Shown: positions 25,256 to 39,025 of the stretch, piece after piece
Layout: each line of letters starts with the position of its first letter
How positions within the stretch are numbered: position 1 is the first letter of the stretch
DNA from: Hirundichthys speculiger
Taxonomy: Eukaryota > Chordata > Actinopteri > Beloniformes > Exocoetidae
Assembly: GCA_018398805.1 (NCBI GenBank)
Contig: JAGFBZ010000814.1
Coordinates: forward strand, 4,077,001 to 4,141,000
Length of the DNA stretch: 64,000 nt
Reading direction: 5' to 3'
The notes under the pieces: model-generated
Database searches by the model: none
What the model was told of the DNA's origin: nothing
Seen by the model: the letters and a program-made list of their open reading frames with translations, nothing else
Translations under genes and position numbers: made by a program

Positions 25256-26094
25256 ACCCTGGTCTCTGCTGGCACTGACTGTGATGTAGTTAGGAGGGGG
25301 TTGTGATGCAAGTCGCCTGTCTGTATCTGTTTTTGTGTTTACCAAATTGTTGGTTTGCCCATCAGAGAATTCACCAAAGAGAAAAGACCCAGAGAGATAA
25401 AATACAATGAAAAGCCCAAAAGAAAATATTCTGTTCTGCTTTTAATTCCATTTTATATAGCTTATTTCCAGGCCTCTTACACTGTGGGACTCTTGACTGA
25501 AAAATTGCTCCTGCTGGACAGGACAGACGTCCTGGGAATATCTGTGTAATTAATAAGAACGATTATCCTGTTCACCCAGTAAAGGGACACCCTGACTTCA
25601 CCCAGTGTCATCCCAGAAAGGAAGAGGAATGGCTGGGCTGGGGGGGGGTTATGTGATGGACGAAACTCTGGGTGGCCTTTTAAAGACTTCTCCCTCCTTC
25701 TTTCTTCCAGTCTCTCTCTCTCCTTTATTAGTCTTATTTCTTTTACTTCCTCAGTGTCCCCTTTCTCTGTTTTCCGTTTTGTTTTATATTGCATTATCAA
25801 CTCTAAGACCTCTCTGTGGATCATACAAGATAGAAGCTTGCCTTAAAAAATAGGAAATATCCATAAGTGATTTATTACATCTTTCTTCACCTCATGGAGA
25901 TTAATTAATAATATCACTTTGCCACTGTCAGCTGTAGCTGTGATTCACAACCTTAAAGCCTACACTTGTACCATGCCATGAAGGAAGACATCTTTTTTTT
26001 CCTTATATTCCTTTTGTTATCCTCTTCTCTCCCCTATTCTTTCTGTCGTTCTGTCATTCCTGTGCTTTTTTCCTGCCTGGCTAATCATGGTGTT

Positions 26095-26380
26095 ACAACA
26101 AAAGACGGGGCTCCATTATTGCATGTGTCCGTCCCAGAAGAAAGGAAATGAGAACGGGACAGAGGGTGGCCATGGCCTGACACTGCACTATTAATCTTCC
26201 AGTAAAGCCTTGTCAGGCAGAAACGGACACAAATGGATCACTCCCATTAACTGGGAGAGTGTAGGTAAGGGCTTTAACAAGCGTTTACCAGAGTCCATTT
26301 TCTCACTAATGAAGAGGGGGAATACGCAACCTCAGAGCCAAACCTGCCAGACCGCACTTAAAGACCTGGATGAAGGAGGG
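26095..26380. promoter_or_regulatory. Candidate conserved intronic element
   Basis: About 285 bp of non-repetitive, balanced-GC sequence with CTATTAATCTTCC, CATTAACTGGGAG and CTAATGAAG homeobox-like cores and no coding frame structure. A guess from composition only. Confidence 0.2.
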
Positions 26381-28860
26381 GGGGGGTTGGAAAAGGATGA
26401 GAATATGTGAGCATGGATAAAAAGCTATGTTCTCAGTGTTGACACATTGTATCAAGCATGGTCAGGGGTTAAGACTGGGACACTATTCACCCGTCATGAC
26501 TGTCCAATAGCATGGGCCTGTGTTTGCCATGGGAGAGATAGAATCTAGACTAAAGGGCCGGTGAGCTCAGGTGTGGACTTTTATTTCAACCCTCAGTGTG
26601 GAGAAAACAGAAAGGATCGTTATGAGTACTGAACCAATAATCCAAGTGGGACTGCAAGTACAGTTTAACCTGTGTTCTCTTTTCCAATTTCCTTGATAAA
26701 TATTCACACACAAGGGCACAACAATTTTTGCCTTCTTTTGACATCTATAGGAAGGCACAGAGGGCTACTACTTTAGGTGTCATCTTATACTACAGATTTG
26801 CATTTATGCACTATGTTTTAAACATGTGTCTGACTTCCTCTCAAGCTGTCACGTCTTTGGGCAGAGTTTTGTCCACGCAGCCCTGAAACCTGCTGGCACT
26901 GTGGCATGACTCTTAGGGACATCTCAACATCACAGTCACCCTCCCAGAGGGGTGTGTGTGTGTGTGTGTTTGGATTTGTGAATAAGCAGAAAAGACTTTC
27001 ACATTGAATTTCTAATGGACAATGTCTGATCTTCTTTGAGATAAGTTGGCTGGGCAAGCGATGGCTTTTGAAAAGTCTTATGATGATAATTAGAGTTGTG
27101 CTGGAAATACAAAAATCAAGCTGTGGCACAATTAAATGCATGGCTGCCCCTCCATGTCAAAATAAACATAAAAAAAATTATATTTAAAGTATAACGGCAT
27201 TCCAGAGACACTATTTTTTTTTTTTAAATTGACAGTAATTCTAAGTTGATCTCCAAGAATAATGCTCCATCTCATGACAACAGTGGTCCAAACTCTGCAT
27301 AGATCCAACATTCATCTGGCTGTAGTTAAGGCCATGTCATTACTGGATGGGCACATTTTGTTTTTCTCTGTTTTAAATGGCAGTTAAAAACAAGACCAGT
27401 TTCCACACATCTGTGGAACCAGTGTCATTAAAGAGATAGTGGTGCACACTGGCTCAAGTGATACCAGACGGTAACCAACTCAGTGAGAGGAAGAGAGGCC
27501 TGTTGGTCTGTTATCACTGTCTTTGTGTGCCACAGGCTCCCAGGGGACACTATGAGATGAGAAGACGGCTTCAGCCTCCTTCGCCCAGACACTTCTCCGC
27601 CCCATCTTTCCTAGAACTCCCACTCCACAGCAACCATCCCCTTCCACCCCCCCCACACCCCAAACATTTTTAATTATATCTTCTCCCAAGTAGTGCGGCT
27701 CAGTAACCAAGGAACTGACATTGATGCATGTGCTGATAAATCCACGAACACTGGAAACAAGATTAACAAAGATTTTGAGAAAAGGGTGACAGCTAATTTT
27801 GCGCAATGGTCGGTGCCTCATTCAAGAGTGATGTTTTTGATAGAGCAAGCTCCGCCTGAGAATTCATGCTTGACACAGAGGAGGAGGAACTAGTACATAA
27901 TGCTACCAGTTTGTGAGGAATTTTCACTTATTATTTTTATTTTTATTTCTTTTGAAATTGTTTCCTCCCTATATTACTACTCTGTCCCCATCCCACTACT
28001 GAGCATTTTATTTTGGTTTTCCTTTTGTCTATAATGTACCACTAACTTTACTTATTCACATTCAACATCATCATTTTCCTTTTTTCTATTTTTTTTTTTT
28101 TGCACACAAATAGCTAATGTTTAAAAGTGAACAATTAAGAAAAAAGATGCATGACCTTCTAATACCTTAATATCTTGCACAGGAAAAGCCATGCCAATAA
28201 GTAGGCATTTATTTAGATGTGTGTTTGCATCTCTGTGTGTGCGTGTCAGTTTAATCAGTGAGATCTAATCAGTAGCGTGTGTTGTGGAGTGTGCGACATG
28301 CCACTCCAGGCCCACAATCCTATGTCTGAACTGACTTTTAACCCACTGAGACATTGATACACACTCCTCTGAGAGAGATATCAGTCTTTCTCATCACCCA
28401 TATGTACACACACACACAGACACACACCACGCACACTCACGCACACTTACACATCAATGGAAAGAGAATGAGATAACAATCATACTTCCACAGCTGATTC
28501 AATATTTTCTCATCCAAAGAGCCACTCCACTCCACCTCCTTTTTTTTTTGTCTTTGTCCAGCCAGTTTCAGTTATATGCACTAGAATCTTTCTTTTTGCT
28601 TTCTTTTTATTTTTCATGCTTCTTTCCTCTTTTCTAAAATTTATCTCTCCCCCCTCAGACCTCTAGCCAATGTGATGTCTCCCTTCTCGGAATTGGCTCT
28701 CCTGTCTTCATCTGTTGGTCGCTGACAGCTTCTTTCTTTTCTTTTTGTCAGTTTCTCTGTCTCTTTCCTTGTGTCTCTCTAGTTCTCTTTTTCATCTGCC
28801 TCCCACCCCTCCATCTGCTTTCGCTTTTGTTTGCCTGGCCCCTCTCCCATCCCAACTTAA

Positions 28861-28995
28861 AAATGAGGAATGCGGTGTGACCCTGACCTCCATCGGCCTT
28901 GCAACCACCTCCGACCTCTCCAGGTGACCTCCGGTCCCTGTTTTGACAGCTTGATTAATTACCCAGTGTTATGATTTATGAGAAAAGCTATATGT
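28861..28995. promoter_or_regulatory. Candidate conserved element with nuclear-receptor half-sites
   Basis: The block contains TGACCCTGACCTCC, CAGGTGACCTCCGG (back-to-back AGGT/ACCT half-sites) and then TTGACAGCTTGATTAATTAC (TALE/homeobox-like). Nuclear-receptor half-site clusters are relevant if the neighbouring NR2F1 gene autoregulates through this region, but that is inference. Confidence 0.25.
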
Positions 28996-29346
28996 AAAAA
29001 TAATAGACAACAGGTGGTCTGAAAAAAGTTGCAGATTTGAAAGGGCTCCTGGTGAAGCTTGTGGTGGCGGTGGGGTTGAGGATGGTCTGACTGTGAGAAA
29101 GAGCTGTAGAGAAAGATGTGAAAATTTTCTGAGCTTAATAGCGTTCAACCATTTTTGAAGGCTGCATCAGTTTAATGAGAAGATGTCTATTGCTCCATGC
29201 ATGGTTTCCTTAGTTGCCAAAGCATGGATTCCTCCACGTGTATTTGGCTGTATGGAGAGAGGATGAAGGGGATTACAACATGCATCTCCATGTGTGTGCT
29301 GTGAAGCATGAACCCCGCCATGTGGTAATGACACAATGGCAAATGT

Positions 29347-29348
<2 letters not shown>

Positions 29349-29378
<30 letters not shown>
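29349..29378. repeat. (CA)n microsatellite
   Basis: About 15 CA units. It produces spurious Cys-Val or His-Thr frames. Confidence 0.95.
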
Positions 29379-29381
<3 letters not shown>

Positions 29382-30479
29382 CTATATTCGCTACCAGCTC
29401 TTCTCTAGGTTACATGCTGTGAAAATAAGCAGAGTAAATAGCAGGACAGACCAGGCACACTGTTTACCCTTCACACTTCAAACACAGCTTGTGATTGGCT
29501 GTAGCGACCTCCCCTGATTCACGGACTTGATTCGCAGAGGGCAGAATTTTAGACAGTTGTAGTGTGCTTACATGATGATATGGTTATGGGTCTGTTTACT
29601 GATACTGTCATCTTTAGATTCATTACTTTGTTTTCATGTAGCAGGGCACAATATAGTGACAAATTCTAATTAACATTCTACACATCTAAAACATGAAACT
29701 TTATCTGCTGAATGTCACACTACATGAAATACCACATCTTCCTGCATAGAGTCAAACGGAAACATTGGCAGGACCACCACCTCTCTTACTCTGGATGTCC
29801 TTTTCTGGGTCACAATAACAGGGCAGAGGTGAAGGGACTTCTCTGTGACCTTTGGTCCAATGACATTGTAGTGGTCCTGTGATGTTCAGTAAGATTGATA
29901 TGTTAAGTTGAACAGCATAGTCTGATTATTCAGAGACTGCTCATAATTGGTAGATGACATTGAGAACTAAAAATTACAGTGCATCTTGAGCTGTCCTAAA
30001 AAAATTAAAATAAAAATGTAATTGGGCTTTTTCATTTTCTTCTATGCCATTGTTAGAAAAAAGCACACTCAATAACATATGCTTCGGTACCATTAAGTGT
30101 TTTTATTTATTTATTTTTTTTGTAGTTGCACAGTTATTTCTTCCTCGTAATTTACCATGGCATACACACTCAGCTGTGCTTGTGCTATTTTCCCATGGTG
30201 ATATGAATGTCCTTTGGTCTATCTATGGACATGCATGCCAGCATATGTCTACTGTGTTTTGATGTGTCCTTCCAGTGACCCTGCTGGCTTAGTCCATACA
30301 TTTGACTGTGCGTTTCATACACACCCTGTGTTATGTGTTTGTGTTGCAACATACCAACTAACTATCCAGATGACACAATAAAACATTTGAGGACACTTCA
30401 ACTTAACCACTTCAACTACCACTTAAATGCTTGTGGTATTTCTTTAGTTCAGTCAAATAGAATGACAGATCCACTATCG

Positions 30480-31640
30480 GTATTGTATTGGTCATTCTGC
30501 AGCTGTGAAAAAGAAAGTACACCCACTTTCAATTTTAAGCATTTATATTTCAAAAAATGTTTGAAAAAAAAATCATCTAGCCCTTTGCAGATCTTATATT
30601 GGGTAAAATAACACATTTACAATAACACATTACACTGTTTCACTTTCTCTTCAGCAAAGACTTAGCCAACATCCAGAATCAGCGTGTGTGAAAGACTAAG
30701 TACACCCTTGCAGCTTCCATAGCAATTAAGAGAGAAAGTAATAGCCAGTTACTGCAAATTAAATGCATTTTATTAATAGATCATCTGACATCTGTAACCA
30801 TGACCATCTTTGTAAAAGCAGACGTTGTGGGAGCGTACTAGTCTGGAGGAGTGAAGTATCTGTAAATACAATCCCAAAAAGGAAAGAAGAAAAAATCTTA
30901 GAGAATAAATAGTGCTGCCCATCAGTCTGAGAAGGGTTACGAGACCATTTTTAAATAATTTGGAATCATCACTGTACAGTTAGAAATCTTGCAAAAGTAG
31001 TGCAAGTATTCGCCAAGGAGCGGAGGTGCCAGCAAGTTGATTCTGAAGTTAGATCAGCAAATGCTGAGCAAAACTGCCAAAAAAAAAAAAAGAAGAGCTA
31101 CATCTCAGACCTAAACACCTCAGTTTTATGAGTTAATGACAGTGTAATTAGAAAAAGTCTGCACGAGTATGACTCGTTTGAATTGATTGTGTGGTGAAAG
31201 TACCTTGTCCCAAAAAGACCACATTGGAAATGTTTATGCACAAAGCCACATTTGGCGAATCAAATCACTTCATGTCAGCACAAACAATTCCTATCAGTTG
31301 CTATGATGATTTAGGCTTGTTTTACAGCCACAGGACCAGGGCATCCAGCAGCCATTAAGATGACCATAGGACTCCTCTTTACACCACCATTACCATATTA
31401 TTTTCAACTCAGATGTGAGGCCAAGATGAGCCTTGCAACAGGTCAATGATCTCATGCACACCAGTAAATCTATAATGTAGCTGAAAAAGAAAAGAATAAC
31501 GGTATTGCAGTGGTATAGTTAAAGTCCAGACCTCAGTCTTATTGATTAGCTGTGGTGGGACCTGAAGAGATCAGCGTAAGAAAGAATAGCCATTTATCTG
31601 AAGCAATTACTGCTGTTATACTGCAAATTATGGTTGTTAA
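30480..31640 (+). mobile_element. Degenerate DNA transposon (Tc1-like family copy 1)
   Basis: About 1.1 kb of mutated repeat containing GAAAGTACACCCACTTTCA (30514-30532) and AGACTAAGTACACCCTTGCA (30693-30712). These are followed by a body that aligns with 42780-43300: ATTAAGAGAGAAAGTAATAG against ATTAAGAGAGTAAGTTGTTG, shared TCATC...TGACCA...GCAGA.G segments, and CATCAGTCTGAGAAGGGTTA against CATCAGTCTGGAAAGAGTTG. No frame is intact. Assignment to Tc1-like elements is from general family resemblance, and the boundaries are approximate. Confidence 0.55.
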
Positions 31641-34546
31641 AGGTGGTAATACTATTAAATTGTGGATTGTACTTTTTTGGCTTTGGCATTTTGGCTTAAA
31701 TGATGACATATTTAAAATAGCAACAAAATATAATTTCTATTTAACATTCTCTTTTTACCTTTCTCTCCCACAGAAGAAATTTGTATGTTTTTTTACTCTG
31801 TTCAGTGGTGTCAGTGGCCTCCAGGATGGTGTTTCTCCAAGGACACCTCCCTTCCTCCTGTCTTCCCATTTTTTGCAGCCTTTCTGCACTTCCATCTCTG
31901 CTCACCTCTCCCCCTGATTTATACATTAAATACTTATGCAGGAGGGTAGGGAGACGCCTATCATTCCATGATCTATATTTCTCTGTGCCCTCATTAAAAA
32001 TACATGTGTATGCTTAGGGGAGACAATATAGAATATATAAATCAAAATGCTAACAGCATCAGTGTAAGCCTGCTGTATTTATTTCCCTACAGCTTTCCCT
32101 CTGTGGGCTGAGGACTCTTCTTACTTACCGTATTTCTTTTTCTGTTGCAAGCACATGTGGGGTGCTCAAATAAAAAAGTATGCCAGCAAAACAATTGGAA
32201 ATGGAGCTAATTTAATAATCGGCCTGACAAACATTGCAGGCTGAAGCGTGACACTTTACTATAGTCTTAATGACTACACTTGTTAAAGTCTGGGTATTTG
32301 TTAAAAGGCAAAAAAGTAAAAAGATGTAATGAAATCTTTAGAAATATTCAAGTATTTGGATGACTGCTTAGTGACTTTATTGTATTTTATATAACCGTGA
32401 CATCTGATGGTGGTGGAGTGTGGAAAATCTGTGAGTATGGGCTTACATCCACAGTTGTGTTCTGGCCAATGGCATGCTTTATTGTAGAACAATAAACAAG
32501 AAAAAAATTGAAACAAAAAAGAAAACTGACAACAACCAGCAGAAACAGGTGAAAAAAGAGAAGGAAGAAAAAGTTGACAAATTACTTTTGTAACATATAC
32601 TTGTATAATCAATAACTCTGACAATCTTCATCTGGACAGTGATTAATGCTACTACCACCTGCAATCTAGCAGCCCCGACCCCCAACTCTTCACCTTCTCC
32701 TTTGCATGTTGTACTGTGAGCAGATGAAGCAGACCTCGAGAACTATTTGTGGCACGCACGTATGTGTGTGTGTGTGTGTGTGTCTGTGTGTGCCTATATT
32801 TGTTCGTGTTCCAAGGTCTATCTAGATGTTCAGATTCTTGACTAAACAAGAATCTGAAGATATAGGATGAACAAATTCATCGGCATTAAGCCTGGGAAAT
32901 AGCTGACATGTAACCTGGCGTTGGCATTTAACTGAATATAATACTCAGCAATGTCTGTGTGAATGTTTTAACTATTTGATAAATCTTCTGAAAATTGTCA
33001 GATTGGAAGGAACAGAAAGGATAGAGAGGAACGGAAAGTAAAACAGGTGAGAATGAAATGTAAATGTGAGCTTGAAAAGAAGTTGAGGCATGAGGGATCA
33101 AAATCTGTACTATTCACTTCTTCCACCCGACTGCTCCACTTTGAACTCATTTATAAATATTCAACTCCACATACAAACATGATCCAAATGAGCCCAGGCA
33201 TTCAAGCCAAGGTTAAAAACTCTGCTTCTTATTGCAGATACAGCCATTTGACTAGCTCATAAGGTAAGTTTCTTATTCTGTCCTTAACTAGATGTGCTCA
33301 TTAAAATCAAGAGAAAGATCCATCATTACCGCAGTTTTTTTTCTTTCTTTCATTCTTTCTTTTTTTTTATAACTTCAAAAAAGTTAGGGCATGACTATGT
33401 TCGTTCAACTGATCAGTATAGAGTGTTTTTGGACATTAAATTTAAAAAAGTTGAATTTAGCGAAGAATTGTTGTATGTACCCTTGTTAGGAGAAAAAAGC
33501 CACAAAAGGAACTCAGACAGCAGATGTGAGATGAAACTTCACCTTGTTGTAATTTTACACTGTGAACATTTGAGTTTACTAGATGATTGATCCCTGTAAC
33601 AGACAAGGATGTGGGTTTAGGTAGAAGATATATTTTACCCGTGTGTGTATTGTATATAATATGTGATGATTAAGGTGAACAATATTTCAGTGTGTGTTTA
33701 ATTTTAATCTGAGGTTGTTATTTCATTTCCAACAACATTTTGGTCCTCACTTCAAGTCCTTGCTTGTCCCCCAAGCTATAGTTAGTTATCAGGGAAATGA
33801 TTGATTTTTGCTGACAGACTCATGGTCATCCCATCTCACCTTTTCACACATCACCTTCAAGGTCCACTCAACTTTTGTGCATCCCACATATTACAGTAAG
33901 TCTTCTCCCACATCTCTGTTCTCCATGTAACAGATGAGTGTTTGGTCATTATGGGGGGTCTCAGACTTGTGCTGTTAAAATGAGAAAAGGGGCAGCGTGA
34001 CTTAATCTGACAGTACTGTGCGAAGTGTGTGGTATCTCAGCCTCAGGGAGACAGGCGTGGGGAAAAGGGAGATGGTAAAGAAAAGAGGAGAATCTAGTGG
34101 ATAAAGGGCCCCTGCATGCAGAGTTAGCTCACATAGAGGCTGAGACAGAGAAGGTCACACAGACCAGGGTGGGCCTGACAGAGACGGTGGGAGAACAAGA
34201 GTGTACTCGTTATTATAGTATTTACATTCTTGTTCAGCTCTTCTATAAATCTTTGACAATCTGTCTGTTTTATCTTCCCTGTCAACATTTTCTTTAATTG
34301 TATTTATTATTTCAGCCACTTTTAAGAATACATCCTAAGACATCACACCTTTGCTCCTCTTTGTGTCTCAATGATACCTTTCTTCTATGTTTGAAATATC
34401 AGCCATTTTGCTGACAAACACCCTCCTTTTGTCCTTGTCTCATTTAGTGAAACATACTTGTGTATGCTTTCCTGTTTGCCTAGACTTATAGTGAATCTGC
34501 AGTGTCATGTTGTTGAATTGAGTGAGATGAACAAAAGCTGTTGAGA

Positions 34547-34547
<1 letters not shown>
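31641..34547. other. Intronic stretch, no gene recognised
   Basis: AT-rich, with a GT run at 32763-32783. The open frame at 31552-31917 has no recognised domain. Confidence 0.4.

Positions 34548-34548
<1 letters not shown>

Positions 34549-34602
<54 letters not shown>
34549..34602. repeat. (AT)n microsatellite
   Basis: About 27 AT units. Confidence 0.97.
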
Positions 34603-34604
<2 letters not shown>

Positions 34605-35150
34605 TTTACAATTGATATGCAAGAAGAACATTTACGTGCTAGTTTTCATTCACAAGACAGCACATACATCCTCCAGTTCACCCAACCATACTATCCACTT
34701 TCCTCACTGCATGCACCCATGACCGCTATCATCCATGCTTTGTACCTGTCAAGTGTTGTCCTTTTCCTTGTGCCCAGAGCCTTGCTTTACTACATGAAAG
34801 CTCTCACATCAAAGCTTTGTGGAGCTCCACATGCTCAGATGAAACACCCTCTGATTCAAGCCGCCTCTGTCCCCACTCCTGCACATTAGACACATTTCAT
34901 TTTATTACAACGCCACTGGAAAGATAAAGGTGCTTCTGTCTTAAAGGGACATCTTACTTGCTTTCACTTGTACTTACGTATTCACTCACATGTAGACACA
35001 CACACACACACACAAACACACACAGCCTTATTAGCTAATATGAGTAGAAGGAAACGTTCTAATGGATATAACAGCAGTAGTTGACCAGCAGTGTATTAAG
35101 TGTTAAGAAGGCATAGAATGACTTTGGTTGTGTAATAATAAATGGCAGTT

Positions 35151-35151
35151 A

Positions 35152-35203
<52 letters not shown>

Positions 35204-35210
35204 GTTATTT
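35151..35210. repeat. (ATT)n microsatellite
   Basis: About 60 bp of ATT triplets with a terminal GTT interruption. Confidence 0.95.
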
Positions 35211-38200
35211 TATATAACAGTTATTATTATTAGTATTACTACTTTGAAAAAAGCAGTGATCATTTGGCTTTTTAAAGAACTTTCAAGGTTTCATTGAGGT
35301 GACAAGCCAGGCACTGGTCTCCGTAGCAGCAATAGCTTTTGTTGTGATATCTGGTGTGGGACAGGCTGACAAAGGAGAGCTAAGGAGCATCTAGAACAAG
35401 GTGATGAGGGTCGAGGTGTCCCCCCCTTAGAGGGGTTGGAGTGACCCTCTTGACCGCTGGCCCCAGGGCAGGGACTCACTGTGGTGGTGGCACAGGGGCA
35501 CCCATAGGGCATGGGAAGAGACTTAGCCTGCATACTGCTGCAGAAAGACAAGACTGACCTAATGCCAGAGGACTATGTGTGTCTATTTTACGTGAGACAC
35601 TGTGTAAGTATAGGACAAAGGCAGTGTCAGCAATGCTAGTAATGTGTGTGAGAGAGATTAAGTGGGATAAAAAGCAAGGCGACCCAAAGTTTGCAATGGG
35701 CATCTGGGTAAGATTCACAGTTTGACAGCACATCACAACACAAAGATCTGATTTTGGCAGTCAGGGGTTAACAGTTAGCTAGAGCCACAAAGATCAAATA
35801 ACGCAGTTCTAGTTGTATACATGGCAGATGTTTTTAGCTGCAAGGGGAATTGTTTAATAAGACGTTCAGCTAAAAATCTCTTTTTAACCTTTTTAAATGT
35901 AGACCTATTATGTGGAGTTTGGAAATTACAGTAAGCCTATTGTAGTGTTCCACTTTAATTTTAAGCTTCATGTTATTTTTATTTAGGTTGAAATATTAAA
36001 AAAATATTAATGGAAATCGTTCAATGTGGTTGAGTTAGAGAATAATAAGTTGGAAGTGAACAGACAGGGAAATCAGAGTTGTCCTGACACCACCCGCAAG
36101 TCTCCGTGCTCAAATGAATGATGGCTTCCGACACAGAGAAGAACTCGTTGGCCCTGACTAAGTTCACCATTGATGTAAAGGCAACAACTGTTGCTATTAC
36201 ATCAGTGCTCTTCTGGGTGACTGGGTAGCTGAAAGGGTTAGCATTGTTAGGTTTGTTAGGTATATTTGCCTTTCTATTGGAAGGTCTTAGGCCACTCGGG
36301 GTTAGTATAAGGACGCTAAAGGCTAGGAGCTGGGCCACTTGAGGTTAGCATTAGTGTGTTTAAGGTTGGAAAGAGTTATTGACCAGCAAGGGTTAGGGTA
36401 AGAGTGAACAGGCTGCAGGGTTCATATTAGAACATGAACCGCTGATGGCAAACAATTAACTTTTGCCCTTACAAACCAGGATTAGGGAAATCGAAATGCA
36501 CAGAATATTGTGTGATGGTGTGATGCGTAATCAGCAACATCTCTAAAAGTCTACTTTTAAGAAACTTATACGTTCTTAGTTTTTGGTGCCATTGCCAGAA
36601 GGTATTTTTTACTTTTGTTCTTTTATTGAGATGGTGGAATAAATCGTTTCGAAAACAGTTTCAGACATTTTGTCCATCCATGTAGTAACACATGAAATTA
36701 CACAGGTCTTCTTTAGAAAGTGCTATTTGCAAATATAGAATTATCGGCTTCACATCATGGCGCTACTACAGTCTGTACTAGTCTTGTCAGTTATTTTCAT
36801 TAGGCAGCCACTAGTGGGCAGTGACACAAAGCAAGTGTTTATTTTCAATACTGTCTCATCATTTATCCATGTTTTTCATATTATTTTACGATTCATCTTC
36901 ATCTTGCTTTCTTATTCTTCTGGTCTTCTATACTTTCTTTCCTCACAATTCATCTGTTCAAATTTGTATAAATGTATTTCTGAGAAGATCGAAGGCTTTA
37001 TTAACTATTGCTATTCTATTAGAGTAGCTGTTTTTTGAGTTAAATAATTAAAACAAAAAAACATAAAATCAGACTTTGGTATACAGCTGAAAATTCTTTA
37101 AAGATGAAAAATAAGAATGAATTAAAACACTGCATAATCTTCAGCCAATTAGTTAAATAATTAGCCAAATTGCTAACTTTTGTTGCCACAGGAAGAAAAA
37201 AAAAAAAAAAGAAAACACTTACTTTGAAAATCTATATTACAATAAATGGAAAATATACAATTTTTAAATGTTTTTTCACTTAAAACTCTTTCCTCATAAT
37301 TAATTATATGTGTTTTAGATTTTATGTTTCTGACATGTATAGGGTATGGTGAGTCCTGGCTGAATTTGACGGGAAGTGAGAATAAGACTAATTTTACAAT
37401 ATTAATAAGTGAGAAACTGTCATTTTGCTAGGTGCTAAGGGAGAGGGTGTGTGGCAGGTTTGATGTCGGTGGGAGCAGGAGGGACACCCACATGCTGTGT
37501 CAACGGAAGAGAAGCACATTTTGTTAACACTTATTAAGTAAGAGAAGACATGCCGCCAGGAGAGGACACTGTGTGCGATTGAGAGTTTCAGAGGAAGCCG
37601 AGCAACGCTCCTTGTCCTAATTCCCTCACACATCTAATAGTCTTTCTGTCATCTCTGAATCCTTTCTTACTTTGTGTGTGTTTTTTAATGCTTGAGCTTG
37701 CGTGCGTTTGCAAAGGGGTGCACACATAACGTCTAGTCTTTGTGCATGTATGTGAAATCACAATAGCAGTTGTGTGCTAGAAAGGGAGTGTCAAAGTGAA
37801 ACAGGAATCCGTTTTTTTTTTTTTTTCGAAAGTGCTTGAGGAAATAAACAGTTATTAACAATTAATTAAAAAATCACCTTTAAGTTGAAGTTACAAGGCA
37901 GAAAAAAAATGTGTCTCAGTAGTACACTTCCTAACTCCGATTCTTTCTTGTTATACAGTAATAATTTGGGTTTATATTCTCAAACATTTTTTAGACTTCT
38001 TCTTTATGGTATAATATGGTAATATACATGTCATTATGATATTAAATCTTTATGATACATAGGTTTATTATCATCATATAAAGCCAATCTTAAGGGGTTG
38101 CTTTTTTAGACTTTCATCTGTCGTGCTAACTGTAGAAGTTTGAAGTCATGCACACATCGCCGCATGCTTCTGCAATTCCATTTCCATTTGCAGCTAACTC

Positions 38201-38806
38201 TCACTCGGGTAAGGTGGAATCGATGGTGTTTGGTATTAATTGGTTCGTGGCCTTTGGAGTCACTAAATGTTACTCATTGACTGAAATTACCATTACTGGA
38301 TTCAAATCGCTCAGTTACTTTTCAGGCTTGTTGCCACAGTGACACGCTCTCTTTTATCTCTTTATTGCCATTTCTGTCAGTCTGGATTTGAATTTTTTCC
38401 TACAGTCCTGTAAGACTGTTTTTTTTTTTTTTAACTATTCAGATCATGTTATTTTCTCTTACACACTTACATTAGCTTAACAGAAAATGGTGTGAGCTTT
38501 ATTTTTCTTTATTAAAGAAAACAATTCTTAATTGAAAAAACATGAGAAAATTATCATTTAAAAAAGCAAAACAAACAGAAAAAACTTAATAAGGAGGTTT
38601 GATGGAATCTAATGGCATAAAAACACCAAACAAAAACATACAGATTTTTATTATAAGAAATGACTATGTGTGCATAGCTGTTTTATTCAATTTCTGAAAT
38701 ATCATTAACTATCTTTAATATCATTAACTAATGCTTTCAACTCATGAAAAACAGCAGCTGATAACAGGATTCTAATTCAAATACTCCTTTTTCATATCCA
38801 TTTCAG
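35211..38806. other. Intron immediately upstream of the first FAM172A-like exon
   Basis: AT-rich DNA with homopolymer runs (37197-37211, 37811-37826). It ends with a pyrimidine-rich tract and TTTCAG acceptor at 38801-38806. A branch-point-like TTCTAAT lies about 35 nt upstream of the acceptor. No other gene. Confidence 0.6.
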
Positions 38807-39025
38807 GAGGGCTATGGTGTGATGGTGCTCAACCCCAACGAGAACTACTTGGAATTGGAAAAGCCAGCCAGGTCCTCCCCCATCCTGTCTCCTACGGAAA
38901 CCACAGACGAACCAGCTGAAAAAAGGGAACGCAAAGATGAAAAAGACAGCAAAAAGAAGAAAGAATTTTATGAGAAATACCGTAACCCACAGAAAGAGAC
39001 AGAGACTGAACGCATTCCTATACGG
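38807..39025 (+). CDS. fam172a: FAM172A (ARB2A) internal exon, Arb2 domain and lysine-rich linker
   Basis: This exon encodes 73 residues in phase 0, starting [20 protein letters not shown]. That is the conserved mid-protein signature of vertebrate FAM172A/ARB2A, an Arb2-domain protein related to fission-yeast Arb2. The family is known for nuclear and ER association, Argonaute interaction and a role in co-transcriptional alternative splicing. After the EGYGV strand comes a variable linker ([20 protein letters not shown]), then a lysine-rich stretch ([12 protein letters not shown]) that could act as a nuclear-localisation signal, and the conserved [10 protein letters not shown]. The borders are TTTCAG|GAG and CGG|GTAAGT, both strong. 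The frame runs on past the donor for 20 residues without similarity, confirming that 39026 is intron. The next exon joins at 50664 with no frame change. The other exons are outside the window. The gene assignment is firm and exon numbering is not attempted. Confidence 0.95.

Noticed and set aside
31552..31917. 121-codon + strand frame
   Set aside because: Begins in a degenerate transposon and runs into pyrimidine-rich DNA; no similarity recognised.
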